Shown: positions 1 through 11,167, counted from the stretch's first letter. The stretch: 64,000 bases of DNA from Glandiceps talaboti (GCF_964340395.1 NC_135562.1:7328134-7392133); one strand, 5' to 3'. Translations and numbers: made by a program. The notes: generated from the letters alone by a model not told the origin.

Positions 1-616
1 CTTTTGATTATTCATATTTATCAGAAAATTTATAAAAAAATAACCATTAACATTAATATTAATATTAATATTTATATCAATATTATTATTATTCATAAGG
101 AGCAGATATATATCTAATCATATAATTTGATATAACAAGATATATGCATCCTAAGATTATATTATAGAATAATTTTATCATGTAATGTAATATAAAATAG
201 TAAGTATATTATATAAAACAATATTTGAAATATAGTATAGTGTGATAATAATATAATATATAGTATGAATTAATATATGATATACGATATATAGTATATA
301 AATATATATTAGATAGTATATTATGATATTTTAATTTTGATGTGATGTGATGTAAGTGTATACTTTATATAAATCATATTTAACTACAATATTATGATTT
401 GTATTTGGATAATCTGATACACATATTGTTTACGATTTTATATTCAATGTGTTGTTGTTTATTTTTACAAACATATAACGTGATAAACAAATAAATATTG
501 ATCTTTGAATACTACTTTACCAGAAATGTTTGAATATATTCTATCTTTGAGCCTCAGTATTCAAGTCTTCATCATTTTAGTGCACAGTACTGATTGAAGT
601 ATTTTGTAACTATATT
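1..616. other. A+T-rich non-coding DNA
   Basis: No coding signal. Positions 1-420 are nearly pure A/T with many ATATAT and TAATAT runs, a low-complexity sequence dense in stops in every frame. From about 420 the composition becomes more ordinary. No recognisable element begins before 617. Confidence 0.8.
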
Positions 617-990
617 AGCCTGGATACCAACATAGTTTCTAACTAAACCACGTCTAGTCAAAGTCCCTCAATCAGCACAAAAAGGTGTTCATCCAATCAG
701 TGAACCCCAGCTGCTTTAGTGATGTAAACAGTATATAAGTAGCATCCTGAGCTGATGAATATATCATATTTGGACATTACATAACTGCCCCAATAAACAC
801 CAACTTTAGGAGGGACTGTTATTGGTTAGAATTTTGTGATTGATTAACAAAGACATGATGTCAATGACTGTGTGGGTGGCTGTGGATGAATTGATTTTAA
901 ATTGCATCTCATGCATCTCAGGACTTCTAGAATAATGACTAGACTGTCGAGTGTAGGTGTAAATTGATATGATATAGGAACTAGACTATA
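617..990 (+). mobile_element. Dispersed repeat R1, copy 1 (LTR-like)
   Basis: This stretch aligns almost end to end with 8190-8563 in the same orientation; shared blocks include the region around GTCAAAGTCCCTCAATCAGC and the one around GCATCCTGAGCTGA. Both copies keep CCAATCA (693-699 here), TATATAAG (732-739) and AATAAA (792-797) in that order, with 58 bases from TATAAG to AATAAA in each. That order resembles the U3-R part of a retrotransposon LTR. No open frame is present. Clear TG...CA ends and a target duplication were not found, so a solo LTR is an inference. Positions 991-1277 after it show nothing recognisable. Confidence 0.6.
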
Positions 991-1277
991 ACGATACCAG
1001 TTGAATAGATATGTCTTCATTGTAATTGCATATCATATGAAGATATAATTCTGATTGCTTCTAAAAAATGCAAAATGTTCTGTTGATTAAAAAGAATAAG
1101 TTGATCTATTTAATAAGTAGGTAATAAAGAAGATATATATTAAATATAAATGATTTTGTAGTAAGTAGTCTGAAATATAATAAATACATAAATATCTAAG
1201 TTCAGAAATATTACCATTTTGTCGCTATCTTTTAAGAAATTCATAAAGTAAGGTTGCAATGACCTTATTGAGGCTGA

Positions 1278-4200
1278 GGAATCATGGGAAGATGTTTTGT
1301 GTTGTCTTGGGAAAACACTGTTATTTTGGGAAGACACCTTGTATTGTCTTGGGAAGACATTTTATGTTGTCTTGGAAGACACTTTGTATTGTCTTGGAAA
1401 GACACCTTGTATTGTCTTAGGAAGACATTTTATGTTTTCTTGGAAGACACTTTGTGTTGTCTTGGGAAGACACTTAGTGTTGTCTTGGGAAGACACCTTG
1501 TGTTGTCGTGGGAAGACACTTTGTGTTGTCGTGGGAAGACACTTTGGGTTAAGTATTGGGAAGACACTTTGTGTTGTCTTGGGAAGACAGTTTGGGTTAA
1601 GTATTGGGGAGACACTGTGTTGTCTTGGGAAGACAGTTTGGGTTAAGTATTGGGGAGACAGTTTGGGTTAAGTATTGGGGAGACACTTTGTGTTAGGTAT
1701 TTGGGAGACACTTTGTGTTGTCGTGGGAAGACACTGTGTTGTCGTGGGAAGACACTTTGGGTTAAGTATTGGCAAGACACTTTGTGTTGTCTTGGGAAGA
1801 CACTTTGGGTTAAGTATTGGGAAGACACTTTGTGTTGTCTTGTGAAGACACTTTGGGTTAAGTATTGGGGAGACAGTTTGGGTTAAGTATTGGGAGGACA
1901 CTTTGTGTTGTCTTGGGAAGACAGTTTGGGTTAAGTATTGGGAAGACACTTTGTGTTGTCTTGGGAAGACAGTTTGGGTTAAGTATTGGGGAGACACTTT
2001 AAGTTGTCTTGGGAAGACACTTTGGGTTAAGTATTGGGGAGACACTTTGTGTTGTCTTGGGAAGACAGTTTGGGTTAAGTATTGGGGAGACACTTTGGGT
2101 TAAGTATTGGGGAGACACTTTGTGTTGTCCTGGGAAGACAGTTTGGGTTAAGTATTGGGGAGACACTTTGTGTTGTCTTGGGAAGACACTTTGGGTTAAG
2201 TATTGGGGAGACACTTTGTGTTGTCTTGGGAAGACACTTTGGGTTAAGTATTGGGGAGACACTTTGTGTTGTCTTGGGAAGACAGTTTGGGTTAAGTATT
2301 GGGGAGACACTTTGTGTTGTCTTGGGAAGACACTTTGGGTTAAGTATTGGGAAGACACTTTGTGTTGTCTTGGGAAGACAGTTTGGGTTAAGTATTGGGA
2401 AGACACTTTGTGTTGTCTTGGGAAGACAGTTTGGGTTAAGTATTGGGGAGACAGTTTGGGTTAAGTATTGGGGAGACACTTTGTGTTAGGTATTTGGGAG
2501 ACACTTTGTGTTGTCGTGGGGATGACACTTTGGGTTAAGTACTGGGAAGACACTTTGTGTTGTCGTGGGAAGACACTTTGGGTTAAGTATCGGGGAGACA
2601 CTTTGTGTTGTCTTGGGAAGACAGTTTGGGTTAAGTATTGGGGAGACACTTTGTGTTAGGTATTTGGGAGACACTTTGTGTTGTCTTGGGATGACACTTT
2701 GGGTTAAGTACTGGGAAGACACTGTGTTGTCGTGGGAAGACACTTTGGGTTAAGTATTGGGGAGACACTTTGTTTTGTCTTGGGAAGACAGTTTGGGTTA
2801 AGTATTGGGAAGACACTTTGTTTTGTCTTGGGAAGACAGTTTGGGTTAAGTATTGGGAAGACACTTTGGGTTAAGTATTGGGAAGACACTTTGTGTTGTC
2901 TTGGGAAGACAGTTTGGGTTAAGTATTGGGAAGACACTTTGTGTTGTCTTGGGAAGACACTTTGGGTTAAGTATTGGGAGAAACTTTGTGTTGTCTTGGG
3001 AAGACAGTTTGGGTTAAGTATTGGGGAGACAGTTTGGGTTAAGTATTGGGGAGACACTTTGTGTTAGGTATTTGGGAGACACTTTGTGTTGTCTTGGGGA
3101 TGACACTTTGGGTTAAGTACTGGGAAGACACTTTGTGTTGTCGTGGGAAGACACTTTGGGTTAAGTATTGGGGAGACACTTTGTTTTGTCTTGGGAAGAC
3201 AGTTTGGGTTAAGTATTGGGAAGACACTTTGTTTTGTCTTGGGAAGACAGTTTGGGTTAAGTATTGGGAAGACACTTTGGGTTAAGTATTGGGAAGACAC
3301 TTTGTGTTGTCTTGGGAAGACAGTTTGGGTTAAGTATTGGGAAGACACTTTGTGTTGTCTTGGGAAGACAGTTTGGGTTAAGTATTGGGAAGACACTTTG
3401 TGTTGTCTTGGGAAGACACTTTGGGTTAAGTATTGGGAAGACAGTTTGGGTTAAGTATTGGGAAGACAGTTTCGGTTAAGTATTGGGAAGACACTTTGGG
3501 TTAAGTATTGGGAAGACACTTTGTGTTGTCTTGGGAAGACAGTTTGGGTTAAGTATAGGGGAGACACTTTGGGTTAAGTATTGGGAAGACACTTTGTGTT
3601 GTCTTGGGAAGACACTTTGTGTTGTCTTGGGAAGACACTTTGGGTTAAGTATTGGGAAGACACTTTGTGTTGTCTTGGGAAGACACTTCGGGTTAAGTAT
3701 TGGGGAGACACTTTGTGTTGTCTTGGGAAGACACTTTGGGTTAAGTATTGGGGAGACACTTTGTGTTAAGTATTTGGGAGACACTTTGGGTTAAGTATTG
3801 GGAAGACACTTTGTGTTGTCTTGGGAAGACACTTTGGGTTAAGTATTGGGAAGACACTTTGTGTTGTCTTGGGAAGACAGTTTGGGTTAAGTATTGGGAA
3901 GACACTTTGTTTTGTCTTGGGAAGACAGTTTGGGTTAAGTATTGGGAAGACACTTTGTGTTGTCTTGGGAAGACAGTTTGGGTTAAGTATTGGGAAGACA
4001 CTTTGTGTTGTCTTGGGAAGACAGTTTGGGTTAAGTATTGGGAAGACACTTTTGGTTAAGTATTGGGAAGACACTTTGTGTTGTCTTGGGAAGACAGTTT
4101 GGGTTAAGTATTGGGAAGACACTTTGTGTTGTCTTGGGAAGACACTTTGGGTTAAGTATTGGGAGGACAGTTTGGGTTAAGTATTGGGAAGACAGTTTCG

Positions 4201-5016
4201 GTTAAGTATTGGGAAGACACTTTGGGTTAAGTATTGGGAAGACACTTTGTGTTGTCTTGGGAAGACAGTTTGGGTTAAGTATAGGGGAGACACTTTGGGT
4301 TAAGTATTGGGAAGACACTTTGTGTTGTCTTGGGAAGACACTTTGTGTTGTCTTGGGAAGACACTTTGGGTTAAGTATTGGGAAGACACTTTGTGTTGTC
4401 TTGGGAAGATACTTTGGGTTAAGTATTGGGGAGACACTTTGTGTTGTCTTGGGAAGACACTTTGGGTTAAGTATTGGGGAGACACTTTGTGTTAAGTATT
4501 TGGGAGACACTTTGGGTTAAGTATTGGGAAGACACTTTGTGTTGTCTTGGGAAGACACTTTGGGTTAAGTATTGGGGAGACACTTTGTTTTGTCTTGGGA
4601 AGACACTTTGGGTTAAGTATTGGGAAGACACTTTGTGATGTCTTGGGAAGACAGTTTGGGTTAAGTATTGGGAAGACACTTTGTGTTGACTTGGGAAGAC
4701 ACTTTGGGTTAAGTATTGGGGAGACACTTTGTTTTGTCTTGGGAAGACAGTTTGGGTTAAGTATTGGGAAGACACTTTGTGTTGTCTTTGGAAGACACTT
4801 TGGGTTAAGTATTGGGGAGACACTTTGTGTTGTCGTGGGAAGACACTTTGTGTTGTCTTGGGAAGACAGTTTGGGTTAAGTATTGGGAAGACACTTTGTG
4901 TTGTCTTGGGAAGACACTTTGTTTTGTCTTGGGAAGACAGTTTGGGTTAAGTATTGGGAAGACACTTTGTGTTGTCTTGGGATGACACTTTGTGTTTTCT
5001 TGGGAAGGCACTCCCA
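1278..5016. repeat. 3.7-kb minisatellite with a 48-bp dimer unit (23+25 bp)
   Basis: The array alternates two related monomers. The 23-mer starts GGGAAGACACTTTGTG and ends TTGTCTT; the 25-mer starts GGGAAGACAGTTTGGG and ends TTAAGTATT. The two together give 48 bp. The 23-mer holds an inverted repeat, AAGACA then 8 nt then TGTCTT. The left end (1284-1540) is mostly diverged 23-mers, the middle is homogeneous, and variant units (TTAGGTATTTGGGAGACAC, TTGTTTTGTCTT) mark internal duplications. From the consensus the + strand has 16 G, 4 C, 17 T and 11 A per 48 bases, a strong strand skew. Because 48 is divisible by 3, long open frames occur on both strands; I regard them as non-coding. Confidence 0.95.
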
Positions 5017-6485
5017 AAAGATCAACATGTTAGAACATATCCCAAGGAATCATGGGTAAACCCTCCATGGAGTTTTGTTTGCAAAGAAGGATTTAACCAG
5101 AAAATTGTACAAGACTGACTGATATCCCTGAAGATAATTAACTCGGTGAAATTATATGCAAAGGAGTCAATGACACAGATAGAGACGAAGTTAATTATCT
5201 TTGACATCTTCACTTTCTAGGGAAATCACAGTGACTGAGATACGTATAGTTGTGTTACACGCTGAAATTGGCTGACACCTTGGAGCCTCAGATAAGACTT
5301 GCTGTGTGACTAGAATACAGATGACCATCTTTTCGGAAATAACATAAAGTTTTTTGCACAGTATTCCAAGTACACTATTACTTTATTATAATCAAAATCT
5401 AATTGTTTCGTGGTGTGGATGTTAGTCTACCAGGAAATTACTAAGACCTTCTGTTCTATTCCTTTGAACACCGTGAATGGATATCTTGTTTTGTTTGTGT
5501 GACTGATAATCTACTCGGAAATTACATGGATGAAACTTTCTACACTACATTGTATTTCGATGGCTAGATCTATACTTTGAAATGTTTTGTGGTGGAGATG
5601 AACAATCACTTGGAAATTACAAGTATGTGAAGGTTTTTGTACATTCCGGATTTGGAATTGATTTCTGTAGTTTTAATGTATGAATGATAATCTACTTGGA
5701 AATTGTGTTGCGATAATCTACTTGGAAATTATGTTATGATAATCTATTTGGAAATTATGTTATAATTATAAGCTTTTTGCACTATACTACATGTACACTC
5801 TATCCCTGACTATGAATAAATGTCTGTTTTATCATGTTGATGACTATTCACTTGGATTTACATGTATTCTGATTAAAGGCAGCATTTACTTAATCTTCAG
5901 ATGCTCTAACACCAAATAAAATTTGCATTGTAGGTGAAACAGAGGAGAAAATCCACAAGGACATTTTATGGTTTTTATGTACATTAAGATATTCATGCCC
6001 AGTGTAAGGCATCTTGTTTCCTTATGTAAGCTGTGAGAATTGATGTTTTAAGTCATAAATATTCATAAGCGGATATACCGGTACACACTGTCTCGGGGAC
6101 TAGAATAGTATTTTCAGTAGTAAGAAGTCAAGCAGTTCAATCAATGTGTAATGTTTCAATATGTTGACTGCGAAGTGTTGTATACTGGTGATGAGGGATG
6201 CCTACTAATGATGTCATAGTGAAATTTGAATATGCAGATCATGTGATCTGTCATGTGATTTAATGAATGTCCAATAGAAATCTGTTATTTGAAAAGCCAA
6301 TGTTTGAATTCCAGGATCTTGCATTATTGCAAGCTTAAAGTAGAGATGTACAGATTACATAGAATCGTTCTTTTTTCCAGGACAAACTTTTTTGTAACAT
6401 TGCGAAACAACTTTTCCTCACCCAAATTCAGTGCTAATGATCTACATTGGTAGTCTAGTTCCATGATGGACAGTATACACACTTT
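5017..6485. other. Non-coding stretch with weak repeats
   Basis: No coding signal. A motif of the type GATAATCTACTTGGAAATTA recurs in diverged form near 5506 and 5607 and as a short tandem at 5686-5763. Nothing else is recognisable. Confidence 0.7.
5686..5763. repeat. 26-bp tandem repeat, 3 copies
   Basis: Units begin with GATAATCTACTTGGAAATT at 5686 and 5712 and, with one change, at 5738. They are spaced 26 bp apart. Diverged single copies upstream suggest an older, wider repeat. Confidence 0.85.
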
Positions 6486-6491
6486 TACCGT

Positions 6492-6640
6492 CTAGTCAAG
6501 AGATATGCAAATATGACTAGCAACAACGGTTATCAAACATGTGATCATGGTCAAGCTCTCACTGTGGCCATGTGTGATGATGTTGAGAACAACAGTGTTG
6601 CTAAATATTTGACACTGTCAGCTTGACCACATTCACATGG
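6492..6640. repeat. Two adjacent imperfect hairpins
   Basis: CTAGTCA (6492-6498) faces TGACTAG (6514-6520) around a 15-nt centre containing ATGCAAAT. Next, an arm at 6538-6565 (containing GGTCAAGCT) is matched by its reverse complement at 6612-6639 (AGCTTGACC) with about six mismatches and a 46-nt loop. This could be MITE debris or a foldback remnant. The first hairpin has the same CTAGTCA ends as the TIR MITE at 29.9 kb, but its interior does not match. Confidence 0.65.
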
Positions 6641-8189
6641 TTACTACGGATCCCTTTCTGTTAAGTGGTTCCCCCACCTTTATACCAAAACACTGTAATA
6701 TGTGCTATATTGAGAAAATTTAACAATGGGATGACATCATCTCTCTGTATATGTGTAAAAAAATTCAGATTTATGCCAATATTTCTATCTCGTCTTATAA
6801 ATGTATCAATAAATATTAATACTTTCTTGTAAATCACTGCCTTTGTTATGGCAACAGAGTCATTTTCTGTTGCATCAACAAAAAAATATCTTCTGTGAAT
6901 AGAATAATTAAAGGAGTATGTATTTATAACTATACCAGAGCATCCGGCACATTTCACAGAATTCTCAGAAATCACTGTCATCGTCATTTGCCTGTAATAT
7001 TAGATTTTATAAATAGGACAGCCTGTGTATGAGAAACTGCTGTAACCCAATACTACTACTGCTGTAGTTATCATGCTGACTTCCTTAGTGACAGTATTTA
7101 TTCCAACACATAACAATTCCCAGAGGAATTTACTAAAGGTTACAAAGCACAGATGAAATATTTATTATAAGTAAAATAAAACAAATGTAATAAAATTATA
7201 AAATAGTAGTTAGTAATAATGATAATAAAAAAAAAATTTAACAAAAAAATACCAATAATCTACTATGAAATTGAAACAGATGCATACATCTCATATCATT
7301 TGACATGGTTTCTAATTACTGTAGCCTTACATCTGCCCTACATTTGCCATGTAACAGTGACACTATGCATGTATATTACAATAAATGTACCATTTATACC
7401 ACACGTAAGCCAATTTGAACACATTCAAACAAAAAAATATGAGATTTAAATATATACCCTGGTTGTGCTTCATCATGACAATAGGGTGTCTAGAACTCGA
7501 GAGTCAAATTTAAAACATTCAAAAGAAAAATATGAGATTTAGAACCTTGTTGTTCTTTATCTTTACCTTGCGGAGGTACTGTTATAATTCTCCAATACAT
7601 GTATTGCCTTCTTTCAGCTAGAAAATAGGCATGACCTACAGGTTTTGTCACTTCTTTTAGGTTGCTCGTACTTTCCTTGGCAGAATGAAGAAAAATATCA
7701 GGGAATATAAATATCAATCTGATTAAAATTTGGAGTAGAAATTATAGTTCCTTTATTTATCTCTGTTTTATATGTTTTCAATTTTGTTGTTCCAAGAGTG
7801 ATGGTCTTCTCCTGATCAATCTTGGAAGGGTCGGTCGGATTATTGGAAACACACATATTTCTTTATTTGACATTATATAATGTGCTCTCTCCTGGTAGCA
7901 AGTGGTTAGATAAACGGACCAACGGCTGGACCTTTCAGATTGTTACCTTACAGACAACTTCCCTGTCATTTTGTGTTATGATTTGTTTGTTCTGGAGATG
8001 AGTGTTGCATTCACACATCAGGCTTTAATCTTATTGGTTCCAAATAAAAAAAAAAACATGTCCAAGGCATTGTTGCAATTTAAATTTGTACCAGATTGGC
8101 CATATTTCAGTCAGATGGCTGCAAGATAAAAAATAATTACTATTTGTGTGGTAGGTCAGTATCAAAGATTTAGGAACATTTTTTTCTCA
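6641..8189. other. Non-coding stretch with diverged repeat pieces
   Basis: No gene seen. Around 7395-7560 there are diverged pieces of the ACAAGCCAAG-ended family (AAGCCAATTTGAACACATTC, then AAAAATATGAGATTTA twice). Open frames here (108 codons on the minus strand at 6661-6987, 76 on the plus strand at 7219-7449) show no recognisable domain and lie in A+T-rich sequence. Confidence 0.6.
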
Positions 8190-8515
8190 CCCTAGTCAGG
8201 ATGCCAATGTGGTTTCAAACTAAACCACATCTGGTCAAAGTCCCTCAATCAGCACAAAAAATTGTTCATCCAATCAGTGAACCCCAACTGCTATAGTAAC
8301 ATAAACAGTGTATAAGTAGCATCCTGAGCTGACAAATATACTATTTTTGGACATTATGTAACTGCCCCAATAAACACTAACTTTATAATTGTATGAAGGA
8401 CTGCATTATTGATTGGTTAGAATTTTGTGATTGATTAACACAGACATGATGTTAATGATGAATTTTAAATGTCATCGATCAGGACTTCTAGAGTGATGGC
8501 TTTGACTCTACTGTG
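8190..8515 (+). mobile_element. Dispersed repeat R1, copy 2 (LTR-like)
   Basis: Same orientation and order of blocks as the copy at 617-990, including CCAATCA (8270-8276), TATAAG (8311-8316) and AATAAA (8369-8374). The copy continues into the first unit of the 48-bp tandem array that follows. No coding capacity and no clear target duplication. Confidence 0.6.
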
Positions 8516-8806
8516 GTGAGTGGAGGTGTAAATGGTAATGATACTGTATAGGAACTAGACTATGTGAGTGGAGGTGTAAATGGTAATGATACTGTATAGG
8601 AACTAGACTATGTGAGTGGAGGTGTAAATGGTAATGATACTGTATAGGAACTAGACTATGTGAGTGGAGGTGTAAATGGTAATGATACTGTATAGGAACT
8701 AGACTGTGAGTGGAGGTGTAAATGGTAATGATACTGTATAGGAACTAGACTATGTGAGTGGAGGTGTAAATGGTAATGATACTGTATTATATTAACTAGA
8801 CTATTC
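8516..8806. repeat. 48-bp minisatellite, about 6 units, inside R1
   Basis: Units start GTGAGTGGAGGTGTAAATGG and end near GGAACTAGACTAT, at about 8516, 8564, 8612, 8660, 8706 and 8754. The fourth lacks two bases and the last is diverged. R1 copy 1 has one matching unit only (about 943-990), so the array arose by local amplification in this copy. Confidence 0.92.
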
Positions 8807-9392
8807 TCACCCTTATGTATAAATAAATCACATGAAATGCGAGAACCTGATGTTTTAACAAAAATTAGAAAAGATTTAATTGAGACATTCATCTCTGTCC
8901 TCCTTTATGGGTTTGTATCCATGGAAATGAAAACTGATACTGTTGACCTTTTCTGAGAGCTGCCATATTGCTGTTGATTTTGAAATACAACATACCTGCT
9001 GTATTTGATATCTGAGCAAATCTAATGTCTTTCTAGGAAAGCGTGGAGAAAAGATACAAATGTGGGATTTGTTCTTGATATATTTGGCTTCAAGGCATCA
9101 ATCTTATTGAAATGAAACCATGTGTGTGATGATAATTTGAGAAGAAAATTGTGTTAGTGAAGTATTTGTCTGCCTAACAAATCTTTATTGGTTGCCAAAT
9201 TATGAATATTGTATGCATATATGTATGACTACATGCAATGGTATACATAGTTAGTACTGGATTTTTACGATATCATTCATTATTCAGATAGTTTATATAC
9301 ACGTACCTAACATGTCAGATAGTTACATCGTTAAGCTATAGTGTAGTTACTATAGTTACTATGAGTGTAGTTGTTCTAATCTATCATATACA
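8807..9392. other. Non-coding, nothing recognised
   Basis: Ordinary A+T-rich sequence with no repeat family, RNA gene or convincing frame seen. Confidence 0.6.
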
Positions 9393-9990
9393 TATAGTCA
9401 AATGAACAAATTCTATCAAAAATCTAGCTAAATCTCCTGCTGGGGAAGGGATGAACAGCGCTTGTCAGTTGTAATCCATCACACACTGACTGGAGGTTGT
9501 AATTGGTTACTTTGATCAGTTTACTACAAACTCAACCTCCAGTTTGAAAGTTAATGATGTGATAATGTCATTACATTTATATCAACGCTCCAATAGGGTT
9601 GCATAAACTATTGCTGTCAGTGGTAAAAATGGAATTCTGTGCTAGAAAAATCCGCATGAGTATTACAACCAGTAACATGTTGTACTGAAGTAAAACACTT
9701 TCTCTGTGTGCTACACTTGTTTATAGCATTCCTATCAAGTGTAAAAGTGTTTCAATTGGTTTATTTACAAGCCCAGCATGTGGCCTTTGTAATGTGGTCA
9801 ATTAGCAAATGAAACAGTATACTTATACACTTGATATAGATGCTATCGTTTGTGAAAACGTTTTACTTGGGTGTTATGGGTTGTACTTGATATGGATGCT
9901 ATAAACGATTGTGGTACATAGTGAAAACGCATCATTTGGGTATTATGGGTTGTACAGTGGAGATGACTATAACGCGTATACGACTATGCT
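9393..9990 (+). mobile_element. TIR MITE (TAGTCAAATG family), copy 1, interrupted
   Basis: The left end TATAGTCAAATG and the interior (TCTATCAAAAATCTAGCTAA, CCATCACACACTGAC, ACAAACTCAACCTCCAGTTT) match the copy at 49683-49964 up to about 9650. The expected right TIR is missing. Sequence resembling the right flank of the 49.96-kb copy (GTGGAGATGACTATAACG) resumes near 9957. About 300 bp of foreign sequence lies between, including two copies of a unit beginning ACTTGATAT.GATGCTAT and ending TTATGGGTTGTAC (about 9830-9955). No coding capacity. Confidence 0.7.
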
Positions 9991-10559
9991 ATCTTTTCCC
10001 TTGCAATTTGTCGTCTTTCAAAATTGGTCTACCAGGGGAATACACTCCTAGACACAGTTACATCTATTATTAAACTCTCTCATTCCTTGTGTAGGACCCT
10101 GTATGAACACATCTAGTATGTCAATGACATATTTCTCATTTCCATTCATCTTGCAAATAAATTGACAGAGATAGGAAAAGATGTTAACACTTACTTCAAT
10201 TGGTAATTGCATACTCAGTTAGGTGAGTTCATCTGAGGGTCAACTGAGGCCAACCTCCCAAGTAATAATGGTGTGTACTGGATAAAAGTCATAAACATCT
10301 CATCTCGTCAATCTGATGTAGTCTATTGAATTCAACTGATGGGAAACCTAAGCTATCGAATTCGAATACGAACAACTATCAAACTGTAACCCTGTTATAG
10401 GGTAGTCTTAGTTAATTATATGTTACTCATCACAATGCCCTAAAAATTAGATGTAAACGGAACGCAAGCTTTTGAGTTGTGTTTCAACACGTACACATAC
10501 ATGTATTGTCAGAATGAAATTTCTAAGATTTAGCTGTAATGTGTAATGCGTGATGTGCT
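9991..10559. other. Non-coding, nothing recognised
   Basis: No gene, RNA or repeat family identified. Confidence 0.55.
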
Positions 10560-11160
10560 CCTTAATTTCAAATTGATTATACCAAATTATACGAAGTTTG
10601 AAGTTTGCAAACTTCCAAATGTATTGTCCAATTACAGGAAATCATTAATTATGCAAATGAATCATTAAGATTATAAGCTATATCATCAAGCTTCATCGAA
10701 CACATGCACTTTGTTATCATCAACTTGATGTATACATCATATTATATGAAATTTGAACTTTGCATTCTAAAGATATAGCTTAATTACCAAAAATCATTGA
10801 TTATGCAAATGACTGATTACAATTGAAAAAACTACATCAACAAACTATATCAAAGACATGCTTTGTTGTCAGAGCAATGGATTTACCAAATTATGAAGTT
10901 TGCAATTACTAAAAATCATTAGTTATGCAAATGACGAGTTCAAACTACTAGCTTCTTCAACAAGCTTATACAACATACTGTATGTACTTTGTTATGGTTG
11001 ATGTTTTTACCAAATTTTGGTTTTCTAAAAGTATAGCGTAATTACAAAAAATTCCTTAATTATGCAAATTTTCATTTATATTCGTAGGATGTACTTTAAA
11101 ACCTAATTGGTTCTTACAAGTAGCATAAAAAAGATGTGTGGCAAATTTCATTGAAAATTG
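10560..11160. repeat. Degenerate tandem repeat, four units with ATGCAAAT
   Basis: Four diverged units of roughly 120-150 bp each carry an (A/G)TTATGCAAAT core, with ATGCAAAT at 10651, 10803, 10925 and 11062. ATGCAAAT is the consensus octamer bound by POU-domain factors, but here its repetition most simply reflects descent of the units from one sequence. The array runs into the ACAG microsatellite. Confidence 0.75.
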
Positions 11161-11167
11161 AAATATG

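Noticed and set aside
1540-4990. Telomere-like GGGTTA repeats
   Set aside because: The GGGTTAAGTATTGGG block is part of the 25-bp monomer and never forms a TTAGGG run.
1278-5016. CRISPR array
   Set aside because: Units alternate without unique spacers, the genome is animal-like and no cas genes are present.
1284-5017. Many open frames of 60-151 codons on both strands, encoding a 16-residue repeat protein
   Set aside because: The 48-bp period is divisible by three and the consensus has few stops, so frames stay open on both strands at once. There is no start context, signal peptide or unique flanking sequence.
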